A DNA stretch of 64,000 nt from SZUA-36 sp963801195 (GTDB taxonomy: Bacteria > Pseudomonadota > Gammaproteobacteria > Xanthomonadales > SZUA-36), in the NCBI GenBank assembly GCA_963801195.1, contig CAWDDX010000007.1, forward strand, positions 310,001-374,000, written 5' to 3'. Shown here in pieces: positions 26,053-35,260 of this stretch (positions are counted from its first letter, which is position 1; each line of letters begins with the position of its first letter). Position numbers and translations under genes: made by a program. The notes beneath the pieces are model-generated. The model did not search any database, was not told the DNA's origin, and saw only the letters and a list, made by a program, of their open reading frames with translations.

Positions 26053-27309
26053 TCAGCGCTTCATGAAATTGAAGAACTCTTCATTCGACTTGGTAGCCTT
26101 CAACTTATCCAGCATGAACTCAATAGCCTGTATCTCGTCCATCGGGTGCAAAAGTTTACGTAAAATCCAGACTTTTTGCAGTTGATGCTGGTCGATCATC
26201 AGTTCCTCGCGCCGGGTGCCTGATTTATTGATATCGATGGCCGGATAAACACGCTTCTCCGCGATTCGGCGGGCCAGGTGAACTTCCATGTTGCCCGTGC
26301 CTTTGAACTCCTCGTAAATGACTTCATCCATCTTGGAACCGGTGTCTACCAGGGCCGTGGCGATAATGGTCAATGAGCCACCCTCGGTGACGTTCCTCGC
26401 TGCACCAAAAAAGCGTTTCGGCCGTTGCAGGGCATTGGCGTCAACGCCACCGGTCAGGACCTTGCCGGAAGAAGGCGCCACCGTGTTGTAAGCGCGGGCA
26501 AGGCGGGTGATTGAATCCAGCAGAATAACGACGTCGTGTTTGTGTTCGACCAGGCGTTTTGCCCTCTCAATCACCATTTCTGCAACCTGGACGTGGCGGG
26601 AGGCCGGTTCATCAAACGTACTGGAAACGACTTCCGCATCGACTGACCTTTGCATTTCGGTCACTTCCTCGGGTCGCTCGTCGACCAGCAGGATGATCAT
26701 TTTACAGTCTTTGTGATTGGCCCGGATGCTGCTTGCTATATTTTGCAGCATGATGGTTTTGCCCGCCTTGGGCGGTGAAACAACCAGGCCCCTCTGGCCA
26801 AAACCGATCGGTGAAATGAGGTCGATGATACGCGAGGTTATATCTTCGGTACTGCCCGTTCCCCTTTCCAGCACCGCTTGCTTGGTCGGAAATTCGGCGG
26901 TGAGGTTTTCAAACAGGATTTTGCTCTTGGCGGCATCGGGTGATTCGTAGTTGATCTCTTCGACTTTCAATAAGGCGAAGTAGCGCTCGCTTTCCTTGGG
27001 TGGCCTGATTTTTCCCGACAGCATGTCGCCGGTACGCAACGAAAATCGCCTGATCTGGCTGGGTGAGACATAGATATCGTCCGGACCGGCCAGGTAGGAG
27101 CAATCGGCGGATCGAAGAAAGCCGAATCCATCCTGGAGAATTTCCAGAACCCCCTCGCCATAAATGCTTTCGCCATTTTTGGCGTGCGCTTTGAGGATGG
27201 AAAAAATTACGTCCTGCTTGCGGGACCGGGCAACGCCCTCGAGGCCCATTTCGTTGGCCAATTCCTGCAATTCCATGATGGGTTTTTGCTTTAATTCTGT
27301 TAGGTTCAT
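26053..27309 (-). CDS. rho: Transcription termination factor Rho
   Basis: Hexameric RNA-dependent ATPase, 418 residues, the common length without large insertions. The N-terminal Rho domain begins MNLTELKQKPIMELQELA; the cold-shock-like RNA-binding domain has DGFGFLR and DDIYVSPSQIRRF. Walker A is SPPKAGKTIML; Walker B is VVILLDSITRLARAYN. The Q/R-loop regions include SGKVLTGGVDANAL. trxA lies upstream on the same strand and rhlB diverges from it, the familiar rhlB/trxA/rho neighbourhood. Confidence 0.98.
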   Translation of the reverse strand: MNLTELKQKPIMELQELANEMGLEGVARSRKQDVIFSILKAHAKNGESIYGEGVLEILQDGFGFLRSADCSYLAGPDDIYVSPSQIRRFSLRTGDMLSGKIRPPKESERYFALLKVEEINYESPDAAKSKILFENLTAEFPTKQAVLERGTGSTEDITSRIIDLISPIGFGQRGLVVSPPKAGKTIMLQNIASSIRANHKDCKMIILLVDERPEEVTEMQRSVDAEVVSSTFDEPASRHVQVAEMVIERAKRLVEHKHDVVILLDSITRLARAYNTVAPSSGKVLTGGVDANALQRPKRFFGAARNVTEGGSLTIIATALVDTGSKMDEVIYEEFKGTGNMEVHLARRIAEKRVYPAIDINKSGTRREELMIDQHQLQKVWILRKLLHPMDEIQAIEFMLDKLKATKSNEEFFNFMKR

Positions 27310-27574
27310 GTTGTTTGCTTTATGGTTATCGGACGTGTGCCCTGGGATGGATTAATAATTTGATTCGAATCGTTAAGGTTAGGTCGTCGTTTGGATTGTG
27401 CGGTTGTCCACAGGATTGAACGCGAATTATTTTTTCACGAAACCCCGGTTTACGAGTAAGGTTGCCCGGGTTATTGTGCGATCGGAATTCGGCTAGGGTG
27501 GGATACCCGCTACAGATAGCACAAAATTAGCATGTTCGCCGTTCCGCGTCCAGCGAATTAATACAAAATGCCAA
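27310..27574 (-). other. rho leader region
   Basis: About 265 bases separate the rho ATG from the trxA terminator. The region is without coding signal. A long untranslated leader is common for rho, which represses its own expression by early termination; I see no specific structure strong enough to name. Confidence 0.4.
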
Positions 27575-27604
27575 AACCCGGATGCGACTTGCAGTTTCCG
27601 GGTT
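27575..27604 (-). terminator. Hairpin after trxA (probable terminator)
   Basis: An 8-base-pair stem AACCCGGA / TCCGGGTT encloses a small TGC/GCA inner stem. On the minus strand it is followed by TTGGCATTTT, a weak T tract, 9 bases past the trxA stop. It may only partly terminate. Confidence 0.5.
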
Positions 27605-27612
27605 GCCTGGTG

Positions 27613-27939
27613 TCAGATGTTTTCTTCTACAAAAGTAGTCAGCATCCCTTTCGATACCGCACCCACCTTGGTGGCCTGTACCTGGCCGTCTTTGAAAATC
27701 ATCATGGTCGGGATGCCACGGATGTTGTAAGTCATCGGCGTCTGGCGGTTCGAATCTATATCCATCTTGGCAACCGTCAGCTTTCCTTCGTATTCATCTG
27801 CGAGTTCATTGATCAAAGGCGCAATCATCTTGCAGGGCCCACACCACTCTGCCCAGTAATCAATCAGAACGGGTCCGTCTGCATTCAAAACCTTTTGTTC
27901 AAAGTCGCTGTCCGTGACGTGAATTATTTTATCGCTCAA
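27613..27939 (-). CDS. trxA: Thioredoxin
   Basis: Cytosolic disulfide reductase, 108 residues. The start is a TTG at 27939 with GGAG 7 bases upstream and gives the canonical N-terminus LSDKIIHVTDSDFEQKVL. The active site is WAEWCGPCKMIAP, with the cis-Pro in GIPTMMIF. The frame is open further upstream, but that portion is not thioredoxin-like. NrdJ, encoded later in the window, would be one natural client. Confidence 0.96.
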   Translation of the reverse strand: MSDKIIHVTDSDFEQKVLNADGPVLIDYWAEWCGPCKMIAPLINELADEYEGKLTVAKMDIDSNRQTPMTYNIRGIPTMMIFKDGQVQATKVGAVSKGMLTTFVEENI

Positions 27940-28141
27940 TGTATTTCTCCAAAGATTAAGTTGTATCCGGACTGGTTTAAGGATGTCAGCACGGTTAATA
28001 TGCCATATTCTGATTGCTGCTGTCTGAACACTCGTACTGGGGGTCGGAGCAGAAACCGGACTCACGGGCTACCAATATAATTACCTGCATGACAATTTCA
28101 AGGTGATTGTGGTTAATTTCAAGTCCTTCTGCAAAAAATAA

Positions 28142-29452
28142 ATGAACCCTCCCTGGAAACAAGATCCGATAATGACCGAAATAAAATCAAACAATCCGCT
28201 GACAGATGTTCTGTTTACAAGTCTCAACCTGGACGAAAGGGTCCTCGATGGCCTCAAGACTGCTAAATTCACACATTGCACACCGATCCAGGCCCTGACC
28301 CTGCCTCTGGCCCTTGCGGGCAGTGATATTGCCGGCCAGGCGCAAACCGGGACCGGTAAAACGGCGGCGTTTTTGCTGGTTGTGTTCAATCAGTTGTTGA
28401 AACAGAGAACAGAAGGGTATGGTACCAACCCGCGATCTCTGATCGTTGCACCCACGCGTGAACTCGCCATCCAGATTCATCGTGATGCGCTGTCTCTGGG
28501 TGCAGGAACCGGGCTCAAATCAAGTTTGGCTTATGGCGGGGTCGATTATGAAAAGCAGCGCTCATCGCTACAGGAGGGCGTGGACATCCTGATTGGCACC
28601 CCGGGCAGGCTGATCGATTATTTCAAGCAAAAAGTTTACAACCTGAAACATATCGAGGTTGTAGTGCTGGATGAAGCGGACCGTATGTTCGACCTGGGTT
28701 TTATCGATGATATCCGTTTCCTGTTGCGCAGAATGCCACCACCGGCATCACGCCAGTCAATGTTGTTTTCCGCAACGTTGTCACACCGGGTAATGGAGTT
28801 GGCATATGAACATATGAACAACCCGGAAACCTTGACGGTTGAAACCGAAAACGTAACCTCGGACCTGGTTGAACAAAAGGTTTTTTACCCCGCCAATGAT
28901 GAAAAACTATCCCTGCTTATCGGTTTGATGAGAACGCTTGGCGCGCATCACAGCATGGTGTTCACCAACACACGTGCGGCCGCGGACCGGGTCGGACGCA
29001 CACTGAATGCAAATGGTATTTCCTCGGCGATCATCTCCGGACGTGTCCGCCAGGAGCAACGACAGAAACTCCTGAAGCGCTTCCATGATGGTGATATTCC
29101 GGTGCTGGTGGCAACCGACGTTGCCGCCAGGGGTCTGCATATACCTGATGTTACACACGTATTCAATTTTGATTTGCCACAGGACCCGCCCGATTACGTA
29201 CACCGTATCGGCCGCACGGCCCGCCTGGGAGCGAAGGGAGACGCGATCAGTTTTGCCTGTGAGGATTATGCCTTTCACCTGCCTGAAATTGAGGAATTTA
29301 TCGGCTATCCGATCAGAACAGAATCCGCTGGCGTGGAATTGATGCCGGAAATCACCATTCCACCTCCCCCAAAGCGCAGCAAGCAGCATAAACATTCCGG
29401 CAGTCGCGGTAACCAGGGGCGGAACAATAAAGGCCGCAACACCAGGCGCTAA
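28142..29452 (+). CDS. rhlB: DEAD-box RNA helicase RhlB
   Basis: ATP-dependent RNA helicase of the RhlB group, a degradosome component in E. coli. It has 436 residues with the motifs in order: CTPIQALTLPLALAG (Q motif), AQTGTGKT, PTRELA, GTPGR, VVLDEADRMFD, FSATLSHRV, ATDVAARGLHIP and HRIGRTAR. FLLRRMPPPASRQSMLFSA is RhlB-like. The C-terminal tail is basic and low-complexity (PPPPKRSKQHKHSGSRG onwards), fitting RNA binding. Start ATG 28142; ATG 28172 is possible. Synteny with trxA and rho supports RhlB over other DEAD proteins. Confidence 0.93.
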   Translation: MNPPWKQDPIMTEIKSNNPLTDVLFTSLNLDERVLDGLKTAKFTHCTPIQALTLPLALAGSDIAGQAQTGTGKTAAFLLVVFNQLLKQRTEGYGTNPRSLIVAPTRELAIQIHRDALSLGAGTGLKSSLAYGGVDYEKQRSSLQEGVDILIGTPGRLIDYFKQKVYNLKHIEVVVLDEADRMFDLGFIDDIRFLLRRMPPPASRQSMLFSATLSHRVMELAYEHMNNPETLTVETENVTSDLVEQKVFYPANDEKLSLLIGLMRTLGAHHSMVFTNTRAAADRVGRTLNANGISSAIISGRVRQEQRQKLLKRFHDGDIPVLVATDVAARGLHIPDVTHVFNFDLPQDPPDYVHRIGRTARLGAKGDAISFACEDYAFHLPEIEEFIGYPIRTESAGVELMPEITIPPPPKRSKQHKHSGSRGNQGRNNKGRNTRR

Positions 29453-29463
29453 AACATTTGCCC

Positions 29464-30141
29464 ATGATTACATTTGACCGGGTAAGCAAACTTTATCCAG
29501 GCGGCAGTCGCGCACTCGCCGATGTCAGTTTTCACATCGAACGTGGCACCATGGTTTTCCTGACCGGTCACTCGGGTGCCGGTAAAAGCACCTTGTTACG
29601 CCTCGTGATGATGCTGGAACGTGCAAGCCGCGGACAGGTTATTGTCGATGAGCGAAACCTGAGCAATGCCCCTGACAGAATCGCGACCCAGATGCGCAGA
29701 AATACTGGAATGATTTTCCAGGACCATAAGCTTCTCAAGGATAAGACCGTGGCGGACAACGTGGCCTTGCCATTGATCATTGCAGGCCTGAGGTATGCGG
29801 ACATCCGTAAACGGGTGCGCGCAGCATTGGACAAGGTGGGTTTGCTGGACAAGGAAAACGCGTGGCCTCTGAACCTGTCCGGCGGGGAGCAGCAACGCGT
29901 GGGTATTGCCCGTGCCATCGTGGCTATGCCGCCATTGTTACTGGCCGACGAACCAACGGGCAACCTCGATCCTAACCTGTCGCGCGAATTATTCACGTTG
30001 TTTGAACGCATCAGCGAACAGGGTGTGACCGTGTTGATTGCGAGCCATGATCTGGACCTGATCCGGCAAACACGCAAGCGGGCCCTGGTATTGTCTAATG
30101 GCCGATTGGCAGATGACATTCCGGCGAGTGATGGCTCATGA
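29464..30141 (+). CDS. ftsE: Cell division ATP-binding protein FtsE
   Basis: ABC ATPase that with FtsX relays divisome signals to periplasmic murein hydrolase activators such as EnvC. It has 225 residues from ATG 29464 (MITFDRVSKLYPGGSRAL). Walker A is TGHSGAGKST; the FtsE-specific MIFQDHKLL follows. The signature is LSGGEQQRVGIARAI and Walker B is LLLADEPTGNLD. It overlaps ftsX by four bases (ATGA). An envC gene is present at 48.3-49.5 kb. Confidence 0.96.
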   Translation: MITFDRVSKLYPGGSRALADVSFHIERGTMVFLTGHSGAGKSTLLRLVMMLERASRGQVIVDERNLSNAPDRIATQMRRNTGMIFQDHKLLKDKTVADNVALPLIIAGLRYADIRKRVRAALDKVGLLDKENAWPLNLSGGEQQRVGIARAIVAMPPLLLADEPTGNLDPNLSRELFTLFERISEQGVTVLIASHDLDLIRQTRKRALVLSNGRLADDIPASDGS

Positions 30142-31115
30142 AGTCCGAAGCCTGGGTCAGTCGGCTGCGACGTAGAAACAGGGCATGGTTACGCCGGCAC
30201 AGCTATAGTTTTTTTTCCAGCCTCGGTGTCCTGGTTAATCACAAGGTTGGCACGCTGATGACCGTCCTGGTGCTCGGCATTGCCATGTTCTTACCCTTGG
30301 GTTTGTATATCACGCTAAGCAATCTCGAAGGCATGAACCTGCGACAGGACGAGTGGAGTGCCGTTACGGCATTTTTTAAACCCGGAACAAGTGGCGAAGA
30401 GGTCAGGCGTGTTGCGGATGAGCTCGAAAAACACCTGGAACCCGAGACGGTCGCGATAATCAGTCCGGCTGAAGGCATGGCGGATTTCCGCACTGCCTCG
30501 GGTTTTGGCGAGTCACTGGAAACTCTGGATGAAAACCCGCTGCCCTGGGTGCTACAGGTAAGTCCAAAGAGAGGTTCGACCGAAAAGGTTGAAGAACGTA
30601 TTGGAGAACTGACCGGGTTCCTGCAGTCTGTCAATAGTATCGAAGTTACCCAATTTGATTACAAATGGCTGCAGCGGCTGGGCCGCATGCTGGAACTGGG
30701 GCAGGCCGCGGTGACCCTGCTAACGCTCCTGTTTGGTCTTGCCGTCGTGGTTGTTGTTGCCAACACGATTCGCCTGGACGTGGCTTCGCATTCCGAGGAG
30801 ATCGAGATACTGGCGCTGGTTGGCGCTGGCAATGCCTTCGTAAGGCAACCTTTTTTATATACGGGTCTTTGGTACGGGTTGATGGGAGGGGTGCTGGCGG
30901 TGTGCCTGTTGGGGTTGGCCATGTTATACCTTGGACGTCCATTGGGGCTGCTCCTGGAGACCTATGGGACCGTCTTCAGCTTACGCGGTCTCGGTATCAA
31001 CAATACGCTTTGGGTCTTGTTGGGCGGCGGTTTCCTGGGCTGGTTGGGTGCCTGGATTGCGGTCCAGCGTTACCTGCGTTTGCTCAAAGTGGGCGGGCGG
31101 CTGGGCCGGTCGTAA
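30138..31115 (+). CDS. ftsX: Cell division protein FtsX
   Basis: Inner-membrane partner of FtsE with four membrane segments and a large periplasmic loop that binds EnvC. It has 325 residues. It starts with a basic cytoplasmic segment (SRLRRRNRAWLRRHS), then TM1 around HKVGTLMTVLVLGIAMFLPL. The periplasmic domain runs to about residue 175, and three C-terminal TMs include TLLFGLAVVVVVANTIRLD and a conserved SEEIEILALVGA segment. Start overlaps the ftsE stop (ATGA). Confidence 0.95.
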   Translation: MKSEAWVSRLRRRNRAWLRRHSYSFFSSLGVLVNHKVGTLMTVLVLGIAMFLPLGLYITLSNLEGMNLRQDEWSAVTAFFKPGTSGEEVRRVADELEKHLEPETVAIISPAEGMADFRTASGFGESLETLDENPLPWVLQVSPKRGSTEKVEERIGELTGFLQSVNSIEVTQFDYKWLQRLGRMLELGQAAVTLLTLLFGLAVVVVVANTIRLDVASHSEEIEILALVGAGNAFVRQPFLYTGLWYGLMGGVLAVCLLGLAMLYLGRPLGLLLETYGTVFSLRGLGINNTLWVLLGGGFLGWLGAWIAVQRYLRLLKVGGRLGRS

Positions 31116-31256
31116 AAAACTTCGGAACCTGAACGATACAGTCGTTACGTTGTCTGAATTGGCAGTATTTTTTGTTTTGGTTGCAAGCCAGACCAGTAAA
31201 GGCATAACCACGAGGAAAAGCCGGGCATCAGACACCTCCTGATTTCGCCCTCGGTG

Positions 31257-31285
31257 CTGAAAGACGATGGTGTTGATGTTATACT
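31257..31285 (+). promoter_or_regulatory. Candidate sigma-70-type promoter for rpoH
   Basis: CTGAAA (31257-31262), a 17-base spacer and TATACT (31280-31285) lie 25 bases upstream of the rpoH ATG. The -10 matches the consensus at 5 of 6 positions, the -35 at 4 of 6. This would give a very short leader that includes the AAAGGAGA ribosome site. Confidence 0.45.
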
Positions 31286-31310
31286 GGTGAGCTTGCTTAA
31301 AGGAGAATTC

Positions 31311-32180
31311 ATGAGCACAAGCACAACACTTGTCCCCAGCCATTTATTGGTACCCGCCGGTACAGGTAGCCTGGATGCGTATATCCAGGAAGTGAATAAA
31401 GTCCCAATGCTGACGTTGGAGGAAGAGAAGTATCTGGCGCAAAGGTATCTGGAAGAAGGTGACCTGGATGCAGCACGGCGTTTGGTTCTGGCTCACCTGC
31501 GTTTCGTCGTACACGTGGCCAAGGGCTACGGCGGCTATGGTTTGCAACTCGGTGATCTGATCCAGGAAGGCAACATTGGCCTGATGAAGGCCGTGAAGCG
31601 TTTTGATCCTTCACGCGAAGTTCGCCTGGTGTCATTTGCAGTCCACTGGATACGGGCGGAAATGCACGAATTCATTTTGCGTAACTGGCGCATCGTCAAA
31701 GTGGCCACAACCAAGGCCCAACGCAAATTGTTTTTCAACCTGCGCAAATCCAAAAAACGGCTTGGTTGGCTCAGTATGGACGAGGTCAACACGGTGGCAG
31801 AGGATCTGGGTGTAAACCCCGAGGTCGTGCTGGAAATGGAATCCCGTCTTTCGGGTCAGGATATCGGGTTTGACATGTCGGCGGATTCCGATGACGATGA
31901 CAGGCCGTATGTCTGTCCTTCAGCTTACCTCGAAAGCAGGTCCGTAGGCCCCGAGGATAATCTCGAAAACTCGGATATGCAGGATCACCAACACAACCTG
32001 TTATACCAGGGTCTGGACGAGTTGGATGAACGCAGCCAGGATATTATCCGCAGCCGCTGGCTTTCGGATGAGAAGTCTACCTTGCAAACACTGGCTGATC
32101 GGTACGGTGTATCGGCCGAACGTATCCGGCAACTGGAAGTTAATGCCATGAACAGGATCAGAGCAAGCTTCAGCGCCTGA
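31311..32180 (+). CDS. rpoH: RNA polymerase heat-shock sigma factor (sigma-32)
   Basis: Directs transcription of heat-shock genes. It has 289 residues from ATG 31311, preceded by AAAGGAGA. Region 1.2/2 has LDAYIQEVNKVPMLTLEEE, LAHLRFVVHVAKGYGGYG, DLIQEGNIGLMKAVKRFDP and RLVSFAVHWIRAEMHEFIL; the RpoH box is present as QRKLFFNLRKSKKRLGW. Region 4 ends TLQTLADRYGVSAERIRQLE. Gene order ftsE-ftsX-rpoH is conserved in gammaproteobacteria. A terminator follows 20 bases after the stop. Confidence 0.97.
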   Translation: MSTSTTLVPSHLLVPAGTGSLDAYIQEVNKVPMLTLEEEKYLAQRYLEEGDLDAARRLVLAHLRFVVHVAKGYGGYGLQLGDLIQEGNIGLMKAVKRFDPSREVRLVSFAVHWIRAEMHEFILRNWRIVKVATTKAQRKLFFNLRKSKKRLGWLSMDEVNTVAEDLGVNPEVVLEMESRLSGQDIGFDMSADSDDDDRPYVCPSAYLESRSVGPEDNLENSDMQDHQHNLLYQGLDELDERSQDIIRSRWLSDEKSTLQTLADRYGVSAERIRQLEVNAMNRIRASFSA

Positions 32181-32199
32181 ATTCCAGTTTCACCAAATT

Positions 32200-32229
32200 A
32201 AAAGGCCTCCATTTATGGAGGCCTTTTTT
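32200..32229. terminator. Bidirectional terminator between rpoH and gcvP
   Basis: An 11-base-pair stem AAAAGGCCTCC / GGAGGCCTTTT with loop ATTTAT and flanking A and T runs lies between two convergent genes. Confidence 0.92.
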
Positions 32230-32259
32230 ATTTACGGTGCACATGCATAATTGACGGTC

Positions 32260-35193
32260 TCAGTCGCTGGCATTTTCCTGTTGCCATTCATTTGGCAAGG
32301 GGCAACTGCAAAAAAGGTTGCGGTCACCATAGACATTATCAATCCGGTTCACTGACGGCCAGAATTTACCCTGCCATAGCTCGGCCGCCGGAAAGGCAGC
32401 GGTCTCTCTGCTATATGGGTGGTTCCATTCTCCAACCAGGTCCAGTTGCGTGTGCGGGGCGTTTACCAGCGGATTGTCGTCTTTATCCACCTGGCCGGAT
32501 TCGATCGACAGGATTTCGCTATGGATGGCCAGCATGGCGTCGCAGAACCGGTCGATTTCATAGAGCGATTCGCTTTCTGTAGGTTCGATCATCAATGTAC
32601 CAGGAACGGGGAACGACATGGTGGGTGCGTGGAAACCATAATCGATCAGGCGCTTGGCCACGTCCTCCTCACTGACCCCGCTTGTTTGTTTGAATGGCCG
32701 TAAGTCAATGATGCATTCATGCGCCACGCGGCCACTGGGACCAGTGTAAAGGACGGGAAAGGCCGCCGATAACCTGTGCGCAATATAGTTGGCATTGAGA
32801 ATGGCAACCTGGGTCGCTTTTTTCATCCCGTCCCGGCCCATCATCGCAATATAAGTCCAGGTAATTGGCAAAATACCCGCACTTCCCCATGGGGCGGCCG
32901 CAACCGCGCCATTGGATGCGTGGGCCCCTGGTATTTCGACCACAGAATGGCCAGACAGAAATGGCGCCAGGTGCGCGCCCGTGCAGACCGGACCGATACC
33001 CGGACCGCCACCACCGTGCGGGATGCAAAAGGTTTTGTGCAGATTCAGATGCGAAACGTCTGCGCCAAATTTTCCCGGTGCCGCACATCCGACCAAGGCG
33101 TTCAAATTGGCACCATCGAGATATACCTGGCCACCACACTGATGGGTGATGTCACATATCTCTGTAATCTGCTGTTCAAATACGCCGTGAGTTGACGGGT
33201 AAGTGATCATCAGGGCAGAAAGGTTCGCCGCATGTTTCTCTGCTTTCTGACGCAGGTCCCCGATATCCACGTTGCCGTTTTCGTCACACTTTACGATGAC
33301 AATTTCCATACCGGCCATGGCGGCGCTCGCGGGGTTGGTGCCATGCGCCGATGAAGGGATCAGACAAATTTTGCGATGACCTTCATTTCGCGATGCATGC
33401 CACGCCTTGATCGCCAACAAACCCGCATATTCACCCTGGGACCCGGCATTGGGCTGCAGTGATACCGCGTCATATCCTGTGCAGGCAATCAGCATTTCTT
33501 CAAGTTCGCGGAATAGCTGGTGATATCCCTGTGCCTGATCAGCCGGGGTAAACGGATGCAAATCGGAAAATTCGGGCCAGGTAACGGGTATCATCTCCGC
33601 GGTTGCGTTCAGTTTCATCGTGCATGAACCGAGCGATATCATCGCGTGGGCAAGGGACAAATCCTTGTTCTCAAGGCGCTTGACATAACGAAGCATCTCG
33701 GTCTCTGAGTGGTAACGGTTAAATACGGGGTGCTGTAAAAATCCGCTTTTACGTTGCAAGTGACCGGGTATAAATGTGAATCCGGGTTTGATGGAATTGT
33801 CTACGCTGTTTAAATCATCGGCTTCGGAACCGTTGGCAAACACGCCCCAGAGCCTGCTGATGTGGTCACGTGTGGTTTTCTCATTGATGCTGATACTCAG
33901 GCCGCCATTACCCTCATACAGGTTGATACCAGCCTCCTGTGCCCGTTTGTGCAATGTTGACGCCTGGTCCTCCGGCAAATGATACGTGACGGTGTCAAAC
34001 CAGGTCTTGTTGGCCGTCTCATATCCCAGGGACCTGAGACCGGTGACCAACACAGTGGTGAGTCTGTGGACGCGCCGCGCGATCCGTTTCAGTCCTTCAG
34101 CACCGTGATAAACTGCGTACATACTGGCCATCACGGCCAATAATGCCTGTGCGGTGCAAATGTTGCTGGTCGCGTGGTCACGACGGATGTGCTGTTCGCG
34201 GGTCTGCAATGCCATCCGCAAGGCGGGTTTACCCTGGCGATCTTTTGAAACACCGATGATGCGGCCGGGGACCGAGCGTTTGAAATCATCCCTGGTTGCA
34301 AAAAAGGCGGCATGGGGACCACCGAATCCCATCGGTACGCCGAAACGCTGGGAGGAGCCCACGACAATGTCGGCGTTCATTTCTCCCGGCGTTTTCAACA
34401 AAACGAGACTCAGCAGGTCGGCAGCGACCACGACCAACGCCCCGCTGTCATGTGCGGCACTGATCCAAGGTTCAATATCATTTACCTCGCCATCGGAGGC
34501 GGTGTACTGCAACAGGACGCCAAAAAAATCTCCGTTGTGTAAATCTTCAGAGGGATTCCCCGTGATCACCTCAAAACCAAAGTGACTGGCGCGTGTGCGT
34601 ATGACATCCAACGTCTGTGGTAACGTGCCCTGGTCAACAAAGAATCGCATGCTGCGATTTTTACGGTTGATACGCTTGAGCATGGTCATGGCCTCAGCCG
34701 CTGAAGTGGCTTCATCCAGCAGTGACGCATTGGACAATTCCATGCCGGTCAGGTCACAGATCATTTGCTGATAATTCAGCATCGCTTCGAGCCGCCCCTG
34801 CGAAATCTCCGCCTGGTAGGGCGTATACGCGGTGTACCAACCGGGGTTTTCCAGGATATTGCGGAGGATGACCGGTGGCGTGATGGTATCGTGATAACCC
34901 ATACCGATCATGCTATGTTTCAGAACATTGAGACTGGCGATCTCGCGCAGCCTTTCCAGGGCTGCAAACTCACTTTGTGCCTCTGCCAATTGCAATGGTC
35001 CGTCCATCTGGATGGAGCGCGGCAGCGTACTGGTTGTGAGGTCATCGAGTGAATCAACGCCGAGGACATCCAGCATACGAATGATTTGTGCTTCATCCGG
35101 TCCGATATGTCTGCGTGCAAATGCCGCGTGATCTTCAAGGTCAGTCAGGTTTGATTCTACGGCGTGGTCAGGTCGGTTGACTTCAGTCGGCAT
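32260..35193 (-). CDS. gcvP: Glycine dehydrogenase (P-protein of the glycine cleavage system)
   Basis: PLP-dependent decarboxylation of glycine with transfer of aminomethyl to the H-protein lipoyl arm. The 977-residue, fused single-chain type has two homologous halves. Family motifs: ARRHIGPDEAQIIRML near the N-terminus, SMIGMGYHDTITPPVI, YTPYQAEISQGRLEAMLNYQ, and the PLP-binding Lys in HLNLHKTFCIPHGGGGPG. gcvT and gcvH are not in the window. Only 67 bases lie between its ATG and the end of the heme O synthase gene, so there is no room for a glycine riboswitch. Confidence 0.97.
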   Translation of the reverse strand: MPTEVNRPDHAVESNLTDLEDHAAFARRHIGPDEAQIIRMLDVLGVDSLDDLTTSTLPRSIQMDGPLQLAEAQSEFAALERLREIASLNVLKHSMIGMGYHDTITPPVILRNILENPGWYTAYTPYQAEISQGRLEAMLNYQQMICDLTGMELSNASLLDEATSAAEAMTMLKRINRKNRSMRFFVDQGTLPQTLDVIRTRASHFGFEVITGNPSEDLHNGDFFGVLLQYTASDGEVNDIEPWISAAHDSGALVVVAADLLSLVLLKTPGEMNADIVVGSSQRFGVPMGFGGPHAAFFATRDDFKRSVPGRIIGVSKDRQGKPALRMALQTREQHIRRDHATSNICTAQALLAVMASMYAVYHGAEGLKRIARRVHRLTTVLVTGLRSLGYETANKTWFDTVTYHLPEDQASTLHKRAQEAGINLYEGNGGLSISINEKTTRDHISRLWGVFANGSEADDLNSVDNSIKPGFTFIPGHLQRKSGFLQHPVFNRYHSETEMLRYVKRLENKDLSLAHAMISLGSCTMKLNATAEMIPVTWPEFSDLHPFTPADQAQGYHQLFRELEEMLIACTGYDAVSLQPNAGSQGEYAGLLAIKAWHASRNEGHRKICLIPSSAHGTNPASAAMAGMEIVIVKCDENGNVDIGDLRQKAEKHAANLSALMITYPSTHGVFEQQITEICDITHQCGGQVYLDGANLNALVGCAAPGKFGADVSHLNLHKTFCIPHGGGGPGIGPVCTGAHLAPFLSGHSVVEIPGAHASNGAVAAAPWGSAGILPITWTYIAMMGRDGMKKATQVAILNANYIAHRLSAAFPVLYTGPSGRVAHECIIDLRPFKQTSGVSEEDVAKRLIDYGFHAPTMSFPVPGTLMIEPTESESLYEIDRFCDAMLAIHSEILSIESGQVDKDDNPLVNAPHTQLDLVGEWNHPYSRETAAFPAAELWQGKFWPSVNRIDNVYGDRNLFCSCPLPNEWQQENASD

Positions 35194-35260
35194 CTCAGAA
35201 CTCGTTATGGGTTGTGGGGAAGGCGCATTTTACGCTCATTAAAATATGTTTAAAACCGAC

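Noticed and set aside
27400..27415. DnaA-box-like TTGTCCACA in the rho leader
   Set aside because: A single near-match without clustered copies, AT-rich unwinding element or dnaA nearby; not evidence of an origin.
35194..35260. Possible glycine riboswitch upstream of gcvP
   Set aside because: Only 67 bases are available and no aptamer-like conserved segments are seen.
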